Under the pieces are notes generated by a model. It worked only from the letters and a program-made list of their open reading frames with translations, was not told the DNA's origin and did no database searches. From JACRCG01 sp964524835 (GTDB lineage: Bacteria; Desulfobacterota; Desulfuromonadia; Geobacterales; Pseudopelobacteraceae), in NCBI GenBank assembly GCA_964524835.1, contig CAZGEG010000002.1, forward strand, positions 175,240 to 239,239: a stretch of 64,000 bases of DNA. The letters run 5' to 3'. Position 1 is the stretch's first letter. The number at the start of each line of letters is the position of its first letter. The translations under genes were made by a program, and so were the position numbers. Below are positions 41,283-49,956 of this stretch, one piece after another.

Positions 41283-43976
41283 ATGAATGGAAGTTTTCTG
41301 ACCGCCATGTCGGGAGAAGGGCTCGACGCTCTCTACCACCAGTGGCAGCGCTCGGCCGATTCCGTGCCGGAAGAATGGCGCATCTTCTTCTCAGGCTTTG
41401 AGTTCGGATCTGGTGCTGCGCCTGCCGGTGCCCCCGGGTTTGACGAGAATGCGGCGCTGAAGCTGTCGGGCGTCCAGTCTCTTATCTATCGCTACCGCTC
41501 ACTCGGCCATCTCCTGGCATGTACCGACCCGCTCTCCCCTTGCCTGATATCTCATCCTCTGCTCGACCTGTCCAATTTCGGACTGGATGAAAACGATCTC
41601 GATACTGTTTTTGCCTGCCGCCGCTTTCTGAACCAGCGCGCTTCCCTGCGCGAGGTTCTCGAAACAATGCATGACACCTACTGCCGGGGTACAGGTGTTG
41701 AGTTCATGCACATTCAGGAACCGGATGAACGGCAGTGGCTGATCGACCGGATGGAGCCCTGTCGAAATTATCCCGTTTTTTCGGTCGATGAAAAAGTGCA
41801 TATCCTGGAAACACTCCATCAAGCCGCTTTCTTCGAGCTGTTTTTGCACCGCAGGTTCGTGGGGCAAAAGCGTTTTTCGCTTGAGGGGGGTGAAATCCTG
41901 ATTCCGGTTCTGGACCGGATGGTCCGCAGGTGTCCCGGGGCCGGCGTCAGTGATATCGTGATGGGGATGTCGCACCGCGGCCGGCTGAACGTGCTGGCTC
42001 ATATTTTGCGCAAGCCGTATGAAAACCTTTTCGCAGAGTTTCAGGAGAGCGGCACTCTCGGTTTTCTGGGAGATGGTGATGTAAAATATCACAAAGGGCA
42101 TTCGTGTGATATCGACGTTGGCGGTCACCAGGTGCATGTAACGATAGCCGCAAACCCGAGCCACCTTGAAGCGGTAAATGCGGTTGTTGAGGGTAAATGC
42201 CGCGCCAGGCAGGATCGCTATGGAGCTGATGGCGGCGGGCGGGTGCTGCCGGTTCTGATTCATGGCGATGCCGCATTCGCAGGCCAGGGGAGCGTCATGG
42301 AGGTTCTGAACATGTCGCAACTGGAAGGTTACGGCACCGGAGGAACGATACATGTGGTGCTTAACAACCAGATCGGCTTCACGACTCTTCCCAAAGATTC
42401 CCGCTCCACCAGTTATGCCACGGATGTTGCCAAGATGCTCTCCTGCCCGATTTTCCATGTTCAGGGAGAATCCCCGGAGTCTGCACTCCATGTTGTCGAT
42501 CTTGCGATGGAATATCGCCGGACATTCCATCGCGATGTTGTGGTTGAGCTGATCTGCTACCGCCGGCACGGCCATAACGAGGGGGATGAGCCGGCGTTCA
42601 CCCAGCCGAGAATGTATCAGCAGATTGCCGCCCGCCCCCCGGTCAACCGCATCTATGCGGCAGTTCTTGCGGAAGAGGGGGAAATTTCTTCCGCAGCGTT
42701 GGAACTGATTGAACGGCGTGTCAACGATGCATTGGAATCATCGTTCAACAAGCCGCCCAGGGAGGAACCGACCGGCTTTACCGACCGCTGGAGCGGCATC
42801 AGCACCTCATACAGTTCCGAACCTGTCGAGACGGCGGTATCGGCCGAAAAGCTGGTAACGGCCGCCAGACGCCTGGCGGCACTCCCGTCCGGTTTCACAC
42901 CACATGCAAAAATCGGCACCCTGATCCAGAAACGATTTGAAGCGGTCCTGAAGGGGGAAGGGATCGATTGGGGGAATGCCGAAGCCCTCGCGTTTGCGAC
43001 ACTGCTCGACCAGGGGTTCTCCGTTCGGATCTCCGGCCAGGATACGCGTCGCGGGACTTTCAATCATCGCCATTGTGTCGTGATCGACAGCAATGACGAG
43101 AGCAGTTATGTTCCGCTTGAAACCGCTGCCCGCAATGGCGCCGGCTTTCAGGCATGGAACAGTCTGCTGTCAGAGTTTGGAGTGCTTGGTTTTGAATATG
43201 GTTATTCATTGGAAGCCCCGGATTGTCTTACCCTCTGGGAAGCACAGTTTGGCGATTTCGCCAACGGAGCCCAGGTTGTCATCGATCAGTTCATTGCCGG
43301 CGGTGAATCAAAATGGAATCGTGCCAGCGGCCTGGTGATGTTGCTTCCCCACGGGTATGAGGGGCAGGGGGCCGAACATTCGAGCGCCCGCATCGAGCGC
43401 TATCTGCAGCTGTGTGCCTCTGAAAACATGATCGTGACCTTTCCTTCCACGCCCGCACAGCTGTTCCACCTGCTCAGGCGCCAGATGCTGCAATCATTTC
43501 GTAAACCGCTGGTGGTGTTTACCCCGAAGAGCCTGCTGCGCCATCCGTCCTGCAGCTCGACTGCAGCCGAATGCAGTGCCGGCACATTTCAAAATGTTAT
43601 TGTCTCACCCGGCGATCTTTCCGCCGCCCGACAGGTCCTGTTCTGTAGCGGTAAAATATATTACGAGCTGGAGGAAGAGCGCATCCGTATGGAAAGGCGA
43701 GATACCGTGATCGTCAGGATCGAGCAGCTGTATCCGCTCGATGTTGCTGCGGTTAAGGGTGTCGTCGAACTGTGCGCTACTGACTGCCGACTGAATTGGG
43801 TTCAGGAGGAACCGGAGAACATGGGTGCCTGGCGGTACATGGAGCGGCACTTCAGGGAAATGTCCGCTTCCGTCGGCTATATCGGACGTCCGGAAGACTC
43901 CTGCCCTGCTGTCTGGTCTCATCATATTCATGCCGAACAGCAGGCGGAAATACTGAGCAAGGTATTTTTGGAATAG
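41283..43976 (+). CDS. sucA: 2-oxoglutarate dehydrogenase E1 component
   Basis: 897 residues. This thiamine diphosphate enzyme decarboxylates 2-oxoglutarate in the TCA cycle. Seen are the E1-type N-terminus (SFLTAMSGEGLDALYHQWQ), MGMSHRGRLNVLAHILRKP, GDVKYHKGHS, ANPSHLEAVNAVVEGK, LNNQIGFTT and CYRRHGHNEGDEPAFTQP. ATG 41283 fits the family N-terminus; a frame opens 60 bases earlier. No sucB or lpd follows; the next gene is unrelated, so E2 and E3 must lie elsewhere. Confidence 0.95.
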   Translation: MNGSFLTAMSGEGLDALYHQWQRSADSVPEEWRIFFSGFEFGSGAAPAGAPGFDENAALKLSGVQSLIYRYRSLGHLLACTDPLSPCLISHPLLDLSNFGLDENDLDTVFACRRFLNQRASLREVLETMHDTYCRGTGVEFMHIQEPDERQWLIDRMEPCRNYPVFSVDEKVHILETLHQAAFFELFLHRRFVGQKRFSLEGGEILIPVLDRMVRRCPGAGVSDIVMGMSHRGRLNVLAHILRKPYENLFAEFQESGTLGFLGDGDVKYHKGHSCDIDVGGHQVHVTIAANPSHLEAVNAVVEGKCRARQDRYGADGGGRVLPVLIHGDAAFAGQGSVMEVLNMSQLEGYGTGGTIHVVLNNQIGFTTLPKDSRSTSYATDVAKMLSCPIFHVQGESPESALHVVDLAMEYRRTFHRDVVVELICYRRHGHNEGDEPAFTQPRMYQQIAARPPVNRIYAAVLAEEGEISSAALELIERRVNDALESSFNKPPREEPTGFTDRWSGISTSYSSEPVETAVSAEKLVTAARRLAALPSGFTPHAKIGTLIQKRFEAVLKGEGIDWGNAEALAFATLLDQGFSVRISGQDTRRGTFNHRHCVVIDSNDESSYVPLETAARNGAGFQAWNSLLSEFGVLGFEYGYSLEAPDCLTLWEAQFGDFANGAQVVIDQFIAGGESKWNRASGLVMLLPHGYEGQGAEHSSARIERYLQLCASENMIVTFPSTPAQLFHLLRRQMLQSFRKPLVVFTPKSLLRHPSCSSTAAECSAGTFQNVIVSPGDLSAARQVLFCSGKIYYELEEERIRMERRDTVIVRIEQLYPLDVAAVKGVVELCATDCRLNWVQEEPENMGAWRYMERHFREMSASVGYIGRPEDSCPAVWSHHIHAEQQAEILSKVFLE

Positions 43977-44078
43977 GGTACGGATGCACTGTTTTACTGA
44001 ATCTGCACCCCCCATTGCAGTTGACAATTAGCGGCAGTCCGTGTAAATGAAACACTTACTTTATTTTAAAGGCTATTC

Positions 44079-45677
44079 ATGCTTAACCTGCTTTTCATAT
44101 CTGACAGTCCGAAAGTCGAATTCATAAAGAAAGAACTTCAGCCGGTTCTCAAGGTCATCATCGATGTCGTAACCGATTTTGATCACGGGCTGAAGGACGT
44201 CTTTGAAAAACGTCCTGCTACGGTCTGTATTCAGGATCATATCGGCGGTGTTACCGGCGAGAGTGTTGCCCGCCACATCCAGATGCTGCTCGGAAACAGC
44301 GCCCCGACATTCATCCTTCTCTACGCGGGGAACGACAAGCCGAGAACGATCAAGGGTCTGTATGAACATCTCATTGATTTGAACCAGTCGAATGACGCAG
44401 TGGCGGAGGAGTTGAAAAACACTCTCAAGTTGCTGCTCGGTGACCAGTGGGAACGGATCCACATCCCCCCCCGGCAGACTCCGGCTTCAGGAAGGGCAAC
44501 TGTTGCCGTCCCCGAAGAGTCGCGTGAAGATGCGGACAGACTTGTTGATGATTTCTTGTCCGATCTTGAAAAATCCGGATCTTCAATGATTGACGAGCAG
44601 CCACCGGCAGTGTCGGTCGGCCGCAAGAGTGCAAAAAATACAGCAGCTGCCCCGCAAACCGAACCGCCATGGAAATCCGGGCACAGCAGCGGAACCGCTG
44701 AATCCGACAGGGCGAATGCAATCAATGATGACCTGACGGAACTGCTTCTCATGGAAGCAAGCAAAGCCCGCCGGGATGAGCGACCGGCAGCGGCATCTTC
44801 AGCCGTAGTCGAGGAGGCGGAACCAGTTTCTGCCGATCTGCCTGCCCCGGCGGCAACCGCCGTAAAGCCGCCACCTCCGGTTGCCGCCGAACCGCCGGCA
44901 CCAGCGGGAATGGTGAACGCCAAAACAACTCGATCGTCACAATCAACAAGTTCCAGTCCCGGAAATGTAGCAACTTTGACCGCTTCAGCACCGGCCGCTC
45001 TGACTTCGCCTCCGGCGGCCGCTGATTTTCGAATCAGCCAGCACCCCCCCCGGGAGGAAGATCATATCCCCGAAGAACTGCTCCTGTCCTTTGAAGAGAG
45101 CTATCGTTCAGAGTCACGTTTTGTACAGCGCGCCGTTGTTGTCGCACTGGTCTCTGCCGCCGTTGCTGCCGGCGGATGGTTCCTGATCAAACAAAAGCCG
45201 CAGCTTGCAAGCTCACTGAAGGAGCGGTTCGTACCCACTTCGGCATCAATACAGGCACCGGCAGCGCCGCCTGCCACGCTCCCGGTACAGAAACCGGTAC
45301 CACCCCCGGTCCCGACTCAGGTCACGCCCCCGCCTCTGCCGGCTTTTGTTCCGAAAGAAGGCCATGACAGCGCGTACACGGGAAAAAACCCCGGATGGGA
45401 GCGCTATGTCGGGAAACATGCCGAATTCAGACTGTTCACCGCTTCGGGACGTATACAGGCGCTTCAGGTGCTTGGCGTACATGACGCGCCTGTTCCGGAT
45501 TCATTGATTAAATCAGTTCTGAAGGAATTTGCCGGAAATTCGGAGTATCAGATAACTTCTCGAAATACGAAAGCCGGCATACGTGTCGAAAACGGCAGAA
45601 TTCAGAACAGGGGCGAGATCGTGATCTACAGGAAAAACGGGAATGTAAAAGCCTTTGTTGTATCAGTTAACCCGTAA
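44079..45677 (+). CDS. Receiver-like membrane protein, unknown function
   Basis: 532 residues. Residues 1-120 look like a response-regulator receiver fold (LNLLFISDSPKVEFIKKELQ, then VCIQDH and a C-terminal alpha/beta order), but lack the DD acidic pair, so phosphorylation is doubtful. A long Ala/Pro/Ser-rich linker (about 130-345) is followed by one transmembrane helix (AVVVALVSAAVAAGGWFLI, about 350-368), a Pro-rich linker and a C-terminal domain (GWERYVGKHAEFRLFTASGRIQALQVLG). The N-terminus is thus cytoplasmic and the C-terminus outside. The following LysM protein and secretion ATPase suggest a cell-envelope assembly role. Confidence 0.7.
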   Translation: MLNLLFISDSPKVEFIKKELQPVLKVIIDVVTDFDHGLKDVFEKRPATVCIQDHIGGVTGESVARHIQMLLGNSAPTFILLYAGNDKPRTIKGLYEHLIDLNQSNDAVAEELKNTLKLLLGDQWERIHIPPRQTPASGRATVAVPEESREDADRLVDDFLSDLEKSGSSMIDEQPPAVSVGRKSAKNTAAAPQTEPPWKSGHSSGTAESDRANAINDDLTELLLMEASKARRDERPAAASSAVVEEAEPVSADLPAPAATAVKPPPPVAAEPPAPAGMVNAKTTRSSQSTSSSPGNVATLTASAPAALTSPPAAADFRISQHPPREEDHIPEELLLSFEESYRSESRFVQRAVVVALVSAAVAAGGWFLIKQKPQLASSLKERFVPTSASIQAPAAPPATLPVQKPVPPPVPTQVTPPPLPAFVPKEGHDSAYTGKNPGWERYVGKHAEFRLFTASGRIQALQVLGVHDAPVPDSLIKSVLKEFAGNSEYQITSRNTKAGIRVENGRIQNRGEIVIYRKNGNVKAFVVSVNP

Positions 45678-45750
45678 TGCTTTATTTCAGTAGAACGATA
45701 CACCGTCCGACTTTGTACCGATTGAACATAACATCCTGTGCGGAGACAAA

Positions 45751-47295
45751 ATGCCCCACTCTTTAAAAATCCGCCTGCTACTTGCTACGGCTGTCTATGC
45801 CGGCACGCTGCTGGGTGCTGCCGGTGCAGATGCGGTCATGGATCCTCGCTTCGAGCTTGATCCTCAGGCATTGGCAGGCCCGAGGAGCCCCGCAAAAGCT
45901 CAACGCCCCACAGGAAAGCAACGGTCACGCACACTTGGTGTTCACTCTCCGTCTGCATCAGCCAAAGCCGGCGTTTACACGGTCAAGCCCGGTGATCACC
46001 TCTTTAAAATCCTGATGCGCGATTACGGTCTGAGCAACAACGAGGCGGAGTCATTCATCGAAGAAATTAAGCGCGAAAACAACATCTACGATATCAAGCG
46101 TCTCAAAATCGGGCAAAAAATCAGTATCCCCCCGATCCGGCGGCGTGCCGATGGATCGCTGCAGCTGCTTCAGGACGTTCAAACCGGCGCCTCCCGAAAC
46201 TCCGGTTCAGACGCCGCTATGGAACAGTCATTCAAGCTAGAATCTCCGGTCGCGGCACTTTCAGAACAGGAGGCCGTTACCAGGGCACATGATGTGTGGG
46301 ACCGGATGGTACCGCCGAAAAAAGAGCAGCAGAAACCGCTGGCACTCCAGACGTCAACCTTCTCGTTAAAGCTGGACCCGGAGCGTTATCCCGCATTTGC
46401 CCGAATGGATGGCGGCCGCATCATCCTGGACCAGAATGGCAGCATCCCGCCGCTGGTAAAATCATTGATCGAAGCTAAAGACGCCACAGTACGGATCGTG
46501 TCGGAAACGCCGTCGGGAACGAAACGCTTCATGGCGTCGCTGCTTGGGGAGGCAGGGTTTTATTCCGTCGAGGAAAACTTCACCATGGAATTCGGCGTTG
46601 ATCCGAAACTGGTAGTCCAAACGGATTTTAAAGTTGAAAAAACGGCTGAAAGTCTTATCAAACAGGATGTTATTCTCGTGAACAGCGGGCGTACTTCGCT
46701 TCCCCCTTCACTTGGCGGTTTCCTCAAAAAAGAGGGCTTTACCCTTTATGAACCGTTTGCATCAATAAAGCCGTTCGCGCAGCACGATTCGCGTGCGATT
46801 CACTACATAGCCGCAAATAAACAGCCGGACATGATTGATGGCATCTTATCCGCGTTTTCTGTTTCCACAGTCCAGAACCGACGCGTGGACGTTTTTGAGG
46901 CCGACAATAACGGCATCTCCCTGTCGGTCAAGGCCGAACGCTATTTTGAGCGCGGCGGGCAGCGCTTTGTCGTCACCAGCTTCGACGGTGACCCGGTGAA
47001 TTATACCCTGTTCAGAATTCTTGAGACCAAGGGATATAACGTCGTCATTCTCGAGGCTCAGGACGATTTTCGCAAGGTGTCGGAAAAGATATTCTCCCGA
47101 ATGAAGATAAAAGGTGTTTTTGCCCGGCATAATCTGCTGCAGGACCGAACCGCCGGATATTCGCTGCAGATGTCCGGTTTCAAACTAGACGACGCCCTGC
47201 TTCCCGGAGGCGGCATCTTCCTGACGGATCGATCCATGGACCGCATTGTCAGGGATCTTTTGACCGAAAACGGAATTAACATCAACAACCGGTGA
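45751..47295 (+). CDS. LysM-domain secreted protein
   Basis: 514 residues. A signal peptide (KIRLLLATAVYAGTLLGAAGA) is followed by a basic linker and a LysM module (about 75-125: YTVKPGDHLFKILMRDYG ... LKIGQKISIPPIRRR) that binds peptidoglycan. The remaining 380 residues are a soluble domain of unknown family with repeated alpha/beta elements (SLIEAKDATVRIVSETPSG, SLLGEAGFYSVEENFTMEFG). It lies 73 bases after the receiver-like protein and is followed by its own terminator. Confidence 0.82.
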   Translation: MPHSLKIRLLLATAVYAGTLLGAAGADAVMDPRFELDPQALAGPRSPAKAQRPTGKQRSRTLGVHSPSASAKAGVYTVKPGDHLFKILMRDYGLSNNEAESFIEEIKRENNIYDIKRLKIGQKISIPPIRRRADGSLQLLQDVQTGASRNSGSDAAMEQSFKLESPVAALSEQEAVTRAHDVWDRMVPPKKEQQKPLALQTSTFSLKLDPERYPAFARMDGGRIILDQNGSIPPLVKSLIEAKDATVRIVSETPSGTKRFMASLLGEAGFYSVEENFTMEFGVDPKLVVQTDFKVEKTAESLIKQDVILVNSGRTSLPPSLGGFLKKEGFTLYEPFASIKPFAQHDSRAIHYIAANKQPDMIDGILSAFSVSTVQNRRVDVFEADNNGISLSVKAERYFERGGQRFVVTSFDGDPVNYTLFRILETKGYNVVILEAQDDFRKVSEKIFSRMKIKGVFARHNLLQDRTAGYSLQMSGFKLDDALLPGGGIFLTDRSMDRIVRDLLTENGININNR

Positions 47296-47326
47296 AACCG
47301 TTTCACTTTATGCACGAATCTGCTAT

Positions 47327-47361
47327 AACGCTCGTACCGTATCAACGGGCGAGCGTTTTTG
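47327..47361 (+). terminator. Rho-independent terminator after the LysM gene
   Basis: AACGCTCG (47327-47334) pairs with CGAGCGTT (47350-47357) around a 15-base loop, followed by a T run to 47360. The next gene starts 25 bases later, so some read-through is possible. Confidence 0.75.
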
Positions 47362-47385
47362 ATTTGCTCCGGGGGCTTGCAGGAT

Positions 47386-49320
47386 ATGACTGTCAAAAAA
47401 GTTGGTGAGCTGCTCGTTGAGCAAAAGCTGATCACTCAGGAACACCTTCTTGAGGCTCTTGTTCTTCAGAAGGTGTTCCCGGATCAACCGATCGGGCAGC
47501 TGCTCTGCAAGCTCGGTTTTATTAAAGAAAGCGATCTCAGTTTAATGCTTGACCAGAAGAACAAGCGTCGCAAGCTGACCGACATCCTGCTGGCAAGCGG
47601 GTCTATAGATCAGCAGAAGATCTCCCATGCCCGTGAAGTCGGCAAGCAGAACAACATCTCCCTCGAAAAAGCGCTGTTGAAATTGAGCTACGTTGACGAA
47701 GAGAGTCTTTCAAAAGCAGTTGCCAGCCAGTATGACATGCCGTATGTCCAGATCAACACCCAGGGCCTTGACCTCTCGCTCTCCCGATACATAAGTGCCG
47801 TATATGCCCAGAAACAGCGGCTTGCTCCCATTTCCAAGATCGGCAATACCCTTACGCTGGCGATGGCGCATCCGCTCAAGTCCCATGATACCCGAGAACT
47901 GGAAGACAGCATCCGCCTCAAAATCATATCCGCCATTGCCACGGAAACGGACATCGCCAGGACTCTCAAGCGTCTGTACAACATTGATACGGCGAGTACA
48001 GCCTCCGCTCTCGATGAAGTCAACCTCGATCTGGCTCCGGACAGCATCGTCGATCTGCTGAGCAAAAACTCGGCGGGAGACGAGCCTGAGGTTGAAGAGG
48101 AAACCAAGAAAGTTACTGAAAAAGACAGCGTCATTGTCAAGCTGGTCAACAAGATCATATATGATGCCTATATGAACAAGGCGTCGGATATCCACATCGA
48201 GCCGTATCCGGGGAAGAAGGATGTTATTGTCCGCACCAGGATTGACGGGCAGTGCTCAATTTATCAAAGGATTCCCTACAAATACAAATTCGCCCTTCCG
48301 TCGCGCATCAAAATTATGGCTGATCTTGATATCGCCGAGCGGAGGAGACCGCAGGACGGGAAGATCGAGTTCAAAAAATTCGGCCCGCTCGATGTCGAAC
48401 TGCGCGTGGCAACCATGCCGACGGTCGGCGGACTCGAGGACGTCGTCATCCGCGTGCTCGCCAGCGGGGACCCGATCGGCTTTACAGATCTCGGCCTTAC
48501 GGAGCGGAATCTGCGGGTTTTCAAGGAGGCGCTCGCTCGTCCCCATGGGCTGATTCTGGTCGTCGGCCCGACCGGTTCCGGTAAAACGACCACCCTTCAT
48601 TCCGGACTTGCCCAGATAAACCAGACAAACCGCAAGATCTGGACGGCGGAGGATCCGGTCGAAATCACCCAGGCCGGACTTCGCCAGGTACAGATTAATC
48701 CCCGTATCGGCTTTACTTTTGCGGTGGCGCTCCGCTCGTTTCTCCGTCTCGACCCCGATGTCATCATGGTCGGCGAAATGCGCGACGAGGAAACCGCCAG
48801 CACGTCGGTTGAGGCGTCGCTGACCGGGCACCTGGTCTTTTCAACACTGCACACGAATTCAGCGCCGGAAACGGTGACGCGTCTGCTCGAAATGGGTCTC
48901 GACCCGTACAGTTTTTCCGATTCACTGGTTTGTGTGCTGGCGCAGCGTCTTGCGCGCCGGCTCTGCACCGATTGCCGGGAAAGCTTTCATCCGTCGGAAG
49001 CCGAATATGATGAACTGGTTGATGAATACGGCAGAACTGAATTTGCCAACACCGGACTGGGTCTTGCCGATGCCGTCATGTTCCGGGCGGTCGGGTGTGA
49101 CCGGTGCGGCCACTCCGGCTATCGCGGCCGCCTCGGTATCCATGAAGTGCTTGAATGCACCGATGCCCTTAAAGGCATCATCAAGCGCCGCGCCGATACG
49201 GAAATTGTCCGGGAGCAGGCTGTCCGTGACGGCATGACATCACTGAAGCAGGATGGCATTATCAAGGTGCTCCACGGCTTTACGGATATCCATGAAGTGC
49301 GCCGGGTCTGCATAAAATAG
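47386..49320 (+). CDS. GspE/PilB-type secretion or pilus assembly ATPase
   Basis: 644 residues. Two N-terminal GspE/MshE-like modules (about 1-160) precede the ATPase core. The Walker A is GPTGSGKTTTLHSGL (about 394), then DPVEIT, the Asp-box DPDVIMVGEMRDEETA, and a His-box (TGHLVFSTLHTN). A tetracysteine zinc site is formed by CTDC (about 526) and CDRC (about 571). Such ATPases power type II secretion or type IV pilus systems. No pilin, platform or secretin gene adjoins. ATG 47386 has GCAGGA; TTG 47359 would add nine residues. Confidence 0.93.
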   Translation: MTVKKVGELLVEQKLITQEHLLEALVLQKVFPDQPIGQLLCKLGFIKESDLSLMLDQKNKRRKLTDILLASGSIDQQKISHAREVGKQNNISLEKALLKLSYVDEESLSKAVASQYDMPYVQINTQGLDLSLSRYISAVYAQKQRLAPISKIGNTLTLAMAHPLKSHDTRELEDSIRLKIISAIATETDIARTLKRLYNIDTASTASALDEVNLDLAPDSIVDLLSKNSAGDEPEVEEETKKVTEKDSVIVKLVNKIIYDAYMNKASDIHIEPYPGKKDVIVRTRIDGQCSIYQRIPYKYKFALPSRIKIMADLDIAERRRPQDGKIEFKKFGPLDVELRVATMPTVGGLEDVVIRVLASGDPIGFTDLGLTERNLRVFKEALARPHGLILVVGPTGSGKTTTLHSGLAQINQTNRKIWTAEDPVEITQAGLRQVQINPRIGFTFAVALRSFLRLDPDVIMVGEMRDEETASTSVEASLTGHLVFSTLHTNSAPETVTRLLEMGLDPYSFSDSLVCVLAQRLARRLCTDCRESFHPSEAEYDELVDEYGRTEFANTGLGLADAVMFRAVGCDRCGHSGYRGRLGIHEVLECTDALKGIIKRRADTEIVREQAVRDGMTSLKQDGIIKVLHGFTDIHEVRRVCIK

Positions 49321-49343
49321 CGTTAGAATGAAATAGAATTATG

Positions 49344-49378
49344 ACGCCCGCTTACGCAATTGTAAGCGGGCGTTTTTT
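49344..49378 (+). terminator. Strong Rho-independent terminator
   Basis: ACGCCCGCTTAC (49344-49355) pairs with GTAAGCGGGCGT (49362-49373) around a 6-base loop; six T follow. It isolates the giant gene unit downstream. Confidence 0.93.
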
Positions 49379-49570
49379 GTTGGTGTGCTTTCGCCATCGC
49401 TGCTGCTTATTGGTTGGCAGGTTTGCTGAGAAGTCCAATGTAGATCTGAAACCGCCTCGTTGAACCTTTTCCTCCGGTTTCTGCGAACCGCATCTGTGTC
49501 GTTTGTCCAGAAGGTTATCTGAAAACTTTTCTTTATATCAGAGTGAAAATAAATTTCAAGTGAAGGTTTT

Positions 49571-49746
49571 TTTACACATTTGTGTAAACCCGCATCAGAA
49601 GAGCATTTGCCGGCATTTTTTGGTCATGTTTTTTTTGAAGTGTAAAAAAGTTTACACATTTATGTAACCCCGCATCAAATGGGCTTTTGCAGGCATATTT
49701 TTGCCGCAAAATCCGGGAGGTGTAAAAAAGTTTACACTTTATTAGA
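49571..49746 (+). repeat. 80-bp tandem repeat with TTTACAC dyads (candidate regulator array)
   Basis: TTTACAC recurs at 49571, 49651 and 49731, exactly 80 bases apart; the units also share CCCGCATCA, GCxTTTGCxGGCAT and GTGTAAAAAAG. Within them TTTACACA-TT-TGTGTAAA (49571-49588) is a perfect palindrome, and GTGTAAA-AAAG-TTTACAC occurs at 49640-49657 and 49720-49737. Two full units and one partial are present. No open frame or RNA gene is seen in the rest of the 636-base gap (49321-49956) apart from this and the sigma-54 promoter. Confidence 0.8.
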
Positions 49747-49832
49747 GACCTTTTGGAGTGGAATAAAGGAGTTTGAATCAAGCATATTTGTAACTAACTG
49801 AAAAAACTAATAAAATCACTATATCTGCGTTT

Positions 49833-49848
49833 TGGCACTGTCTGTGCG
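49833..49848 (+). promoter_or_regulatory. Sigma-54 promoter of the giant protein gene
   Basis: TGGCACT-GTCT-GTGCG: GG at 49834-49835 and GC at 49846-49847 with the required ten bases between. It agrees with TGGCACG-N4-TTGCW at nearly every position. Start of transcription would be near 49859, giving a leader of about 98 bases to ATG 49957. The 80-bp array lies about 113-288 bases upstream, as enhancer sites would. Confidence 0.78.
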
Positions 49849-49956
49849 TTATAGAGGGACTGACAATCACGGCTGTCTCAGGAGGGGGCTATATATCCCG
49901 TCTGAGCAGTTTGGGTCTTGTTGAAAAATTCATACTATCTCCAGGCAGGGTTACCC

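Noticed and set aside
49571..49746. Possible CRISPR array
   Set aside because: The units are 80 bases and similar along most of their length; there are no unique spacers and no cas gene.
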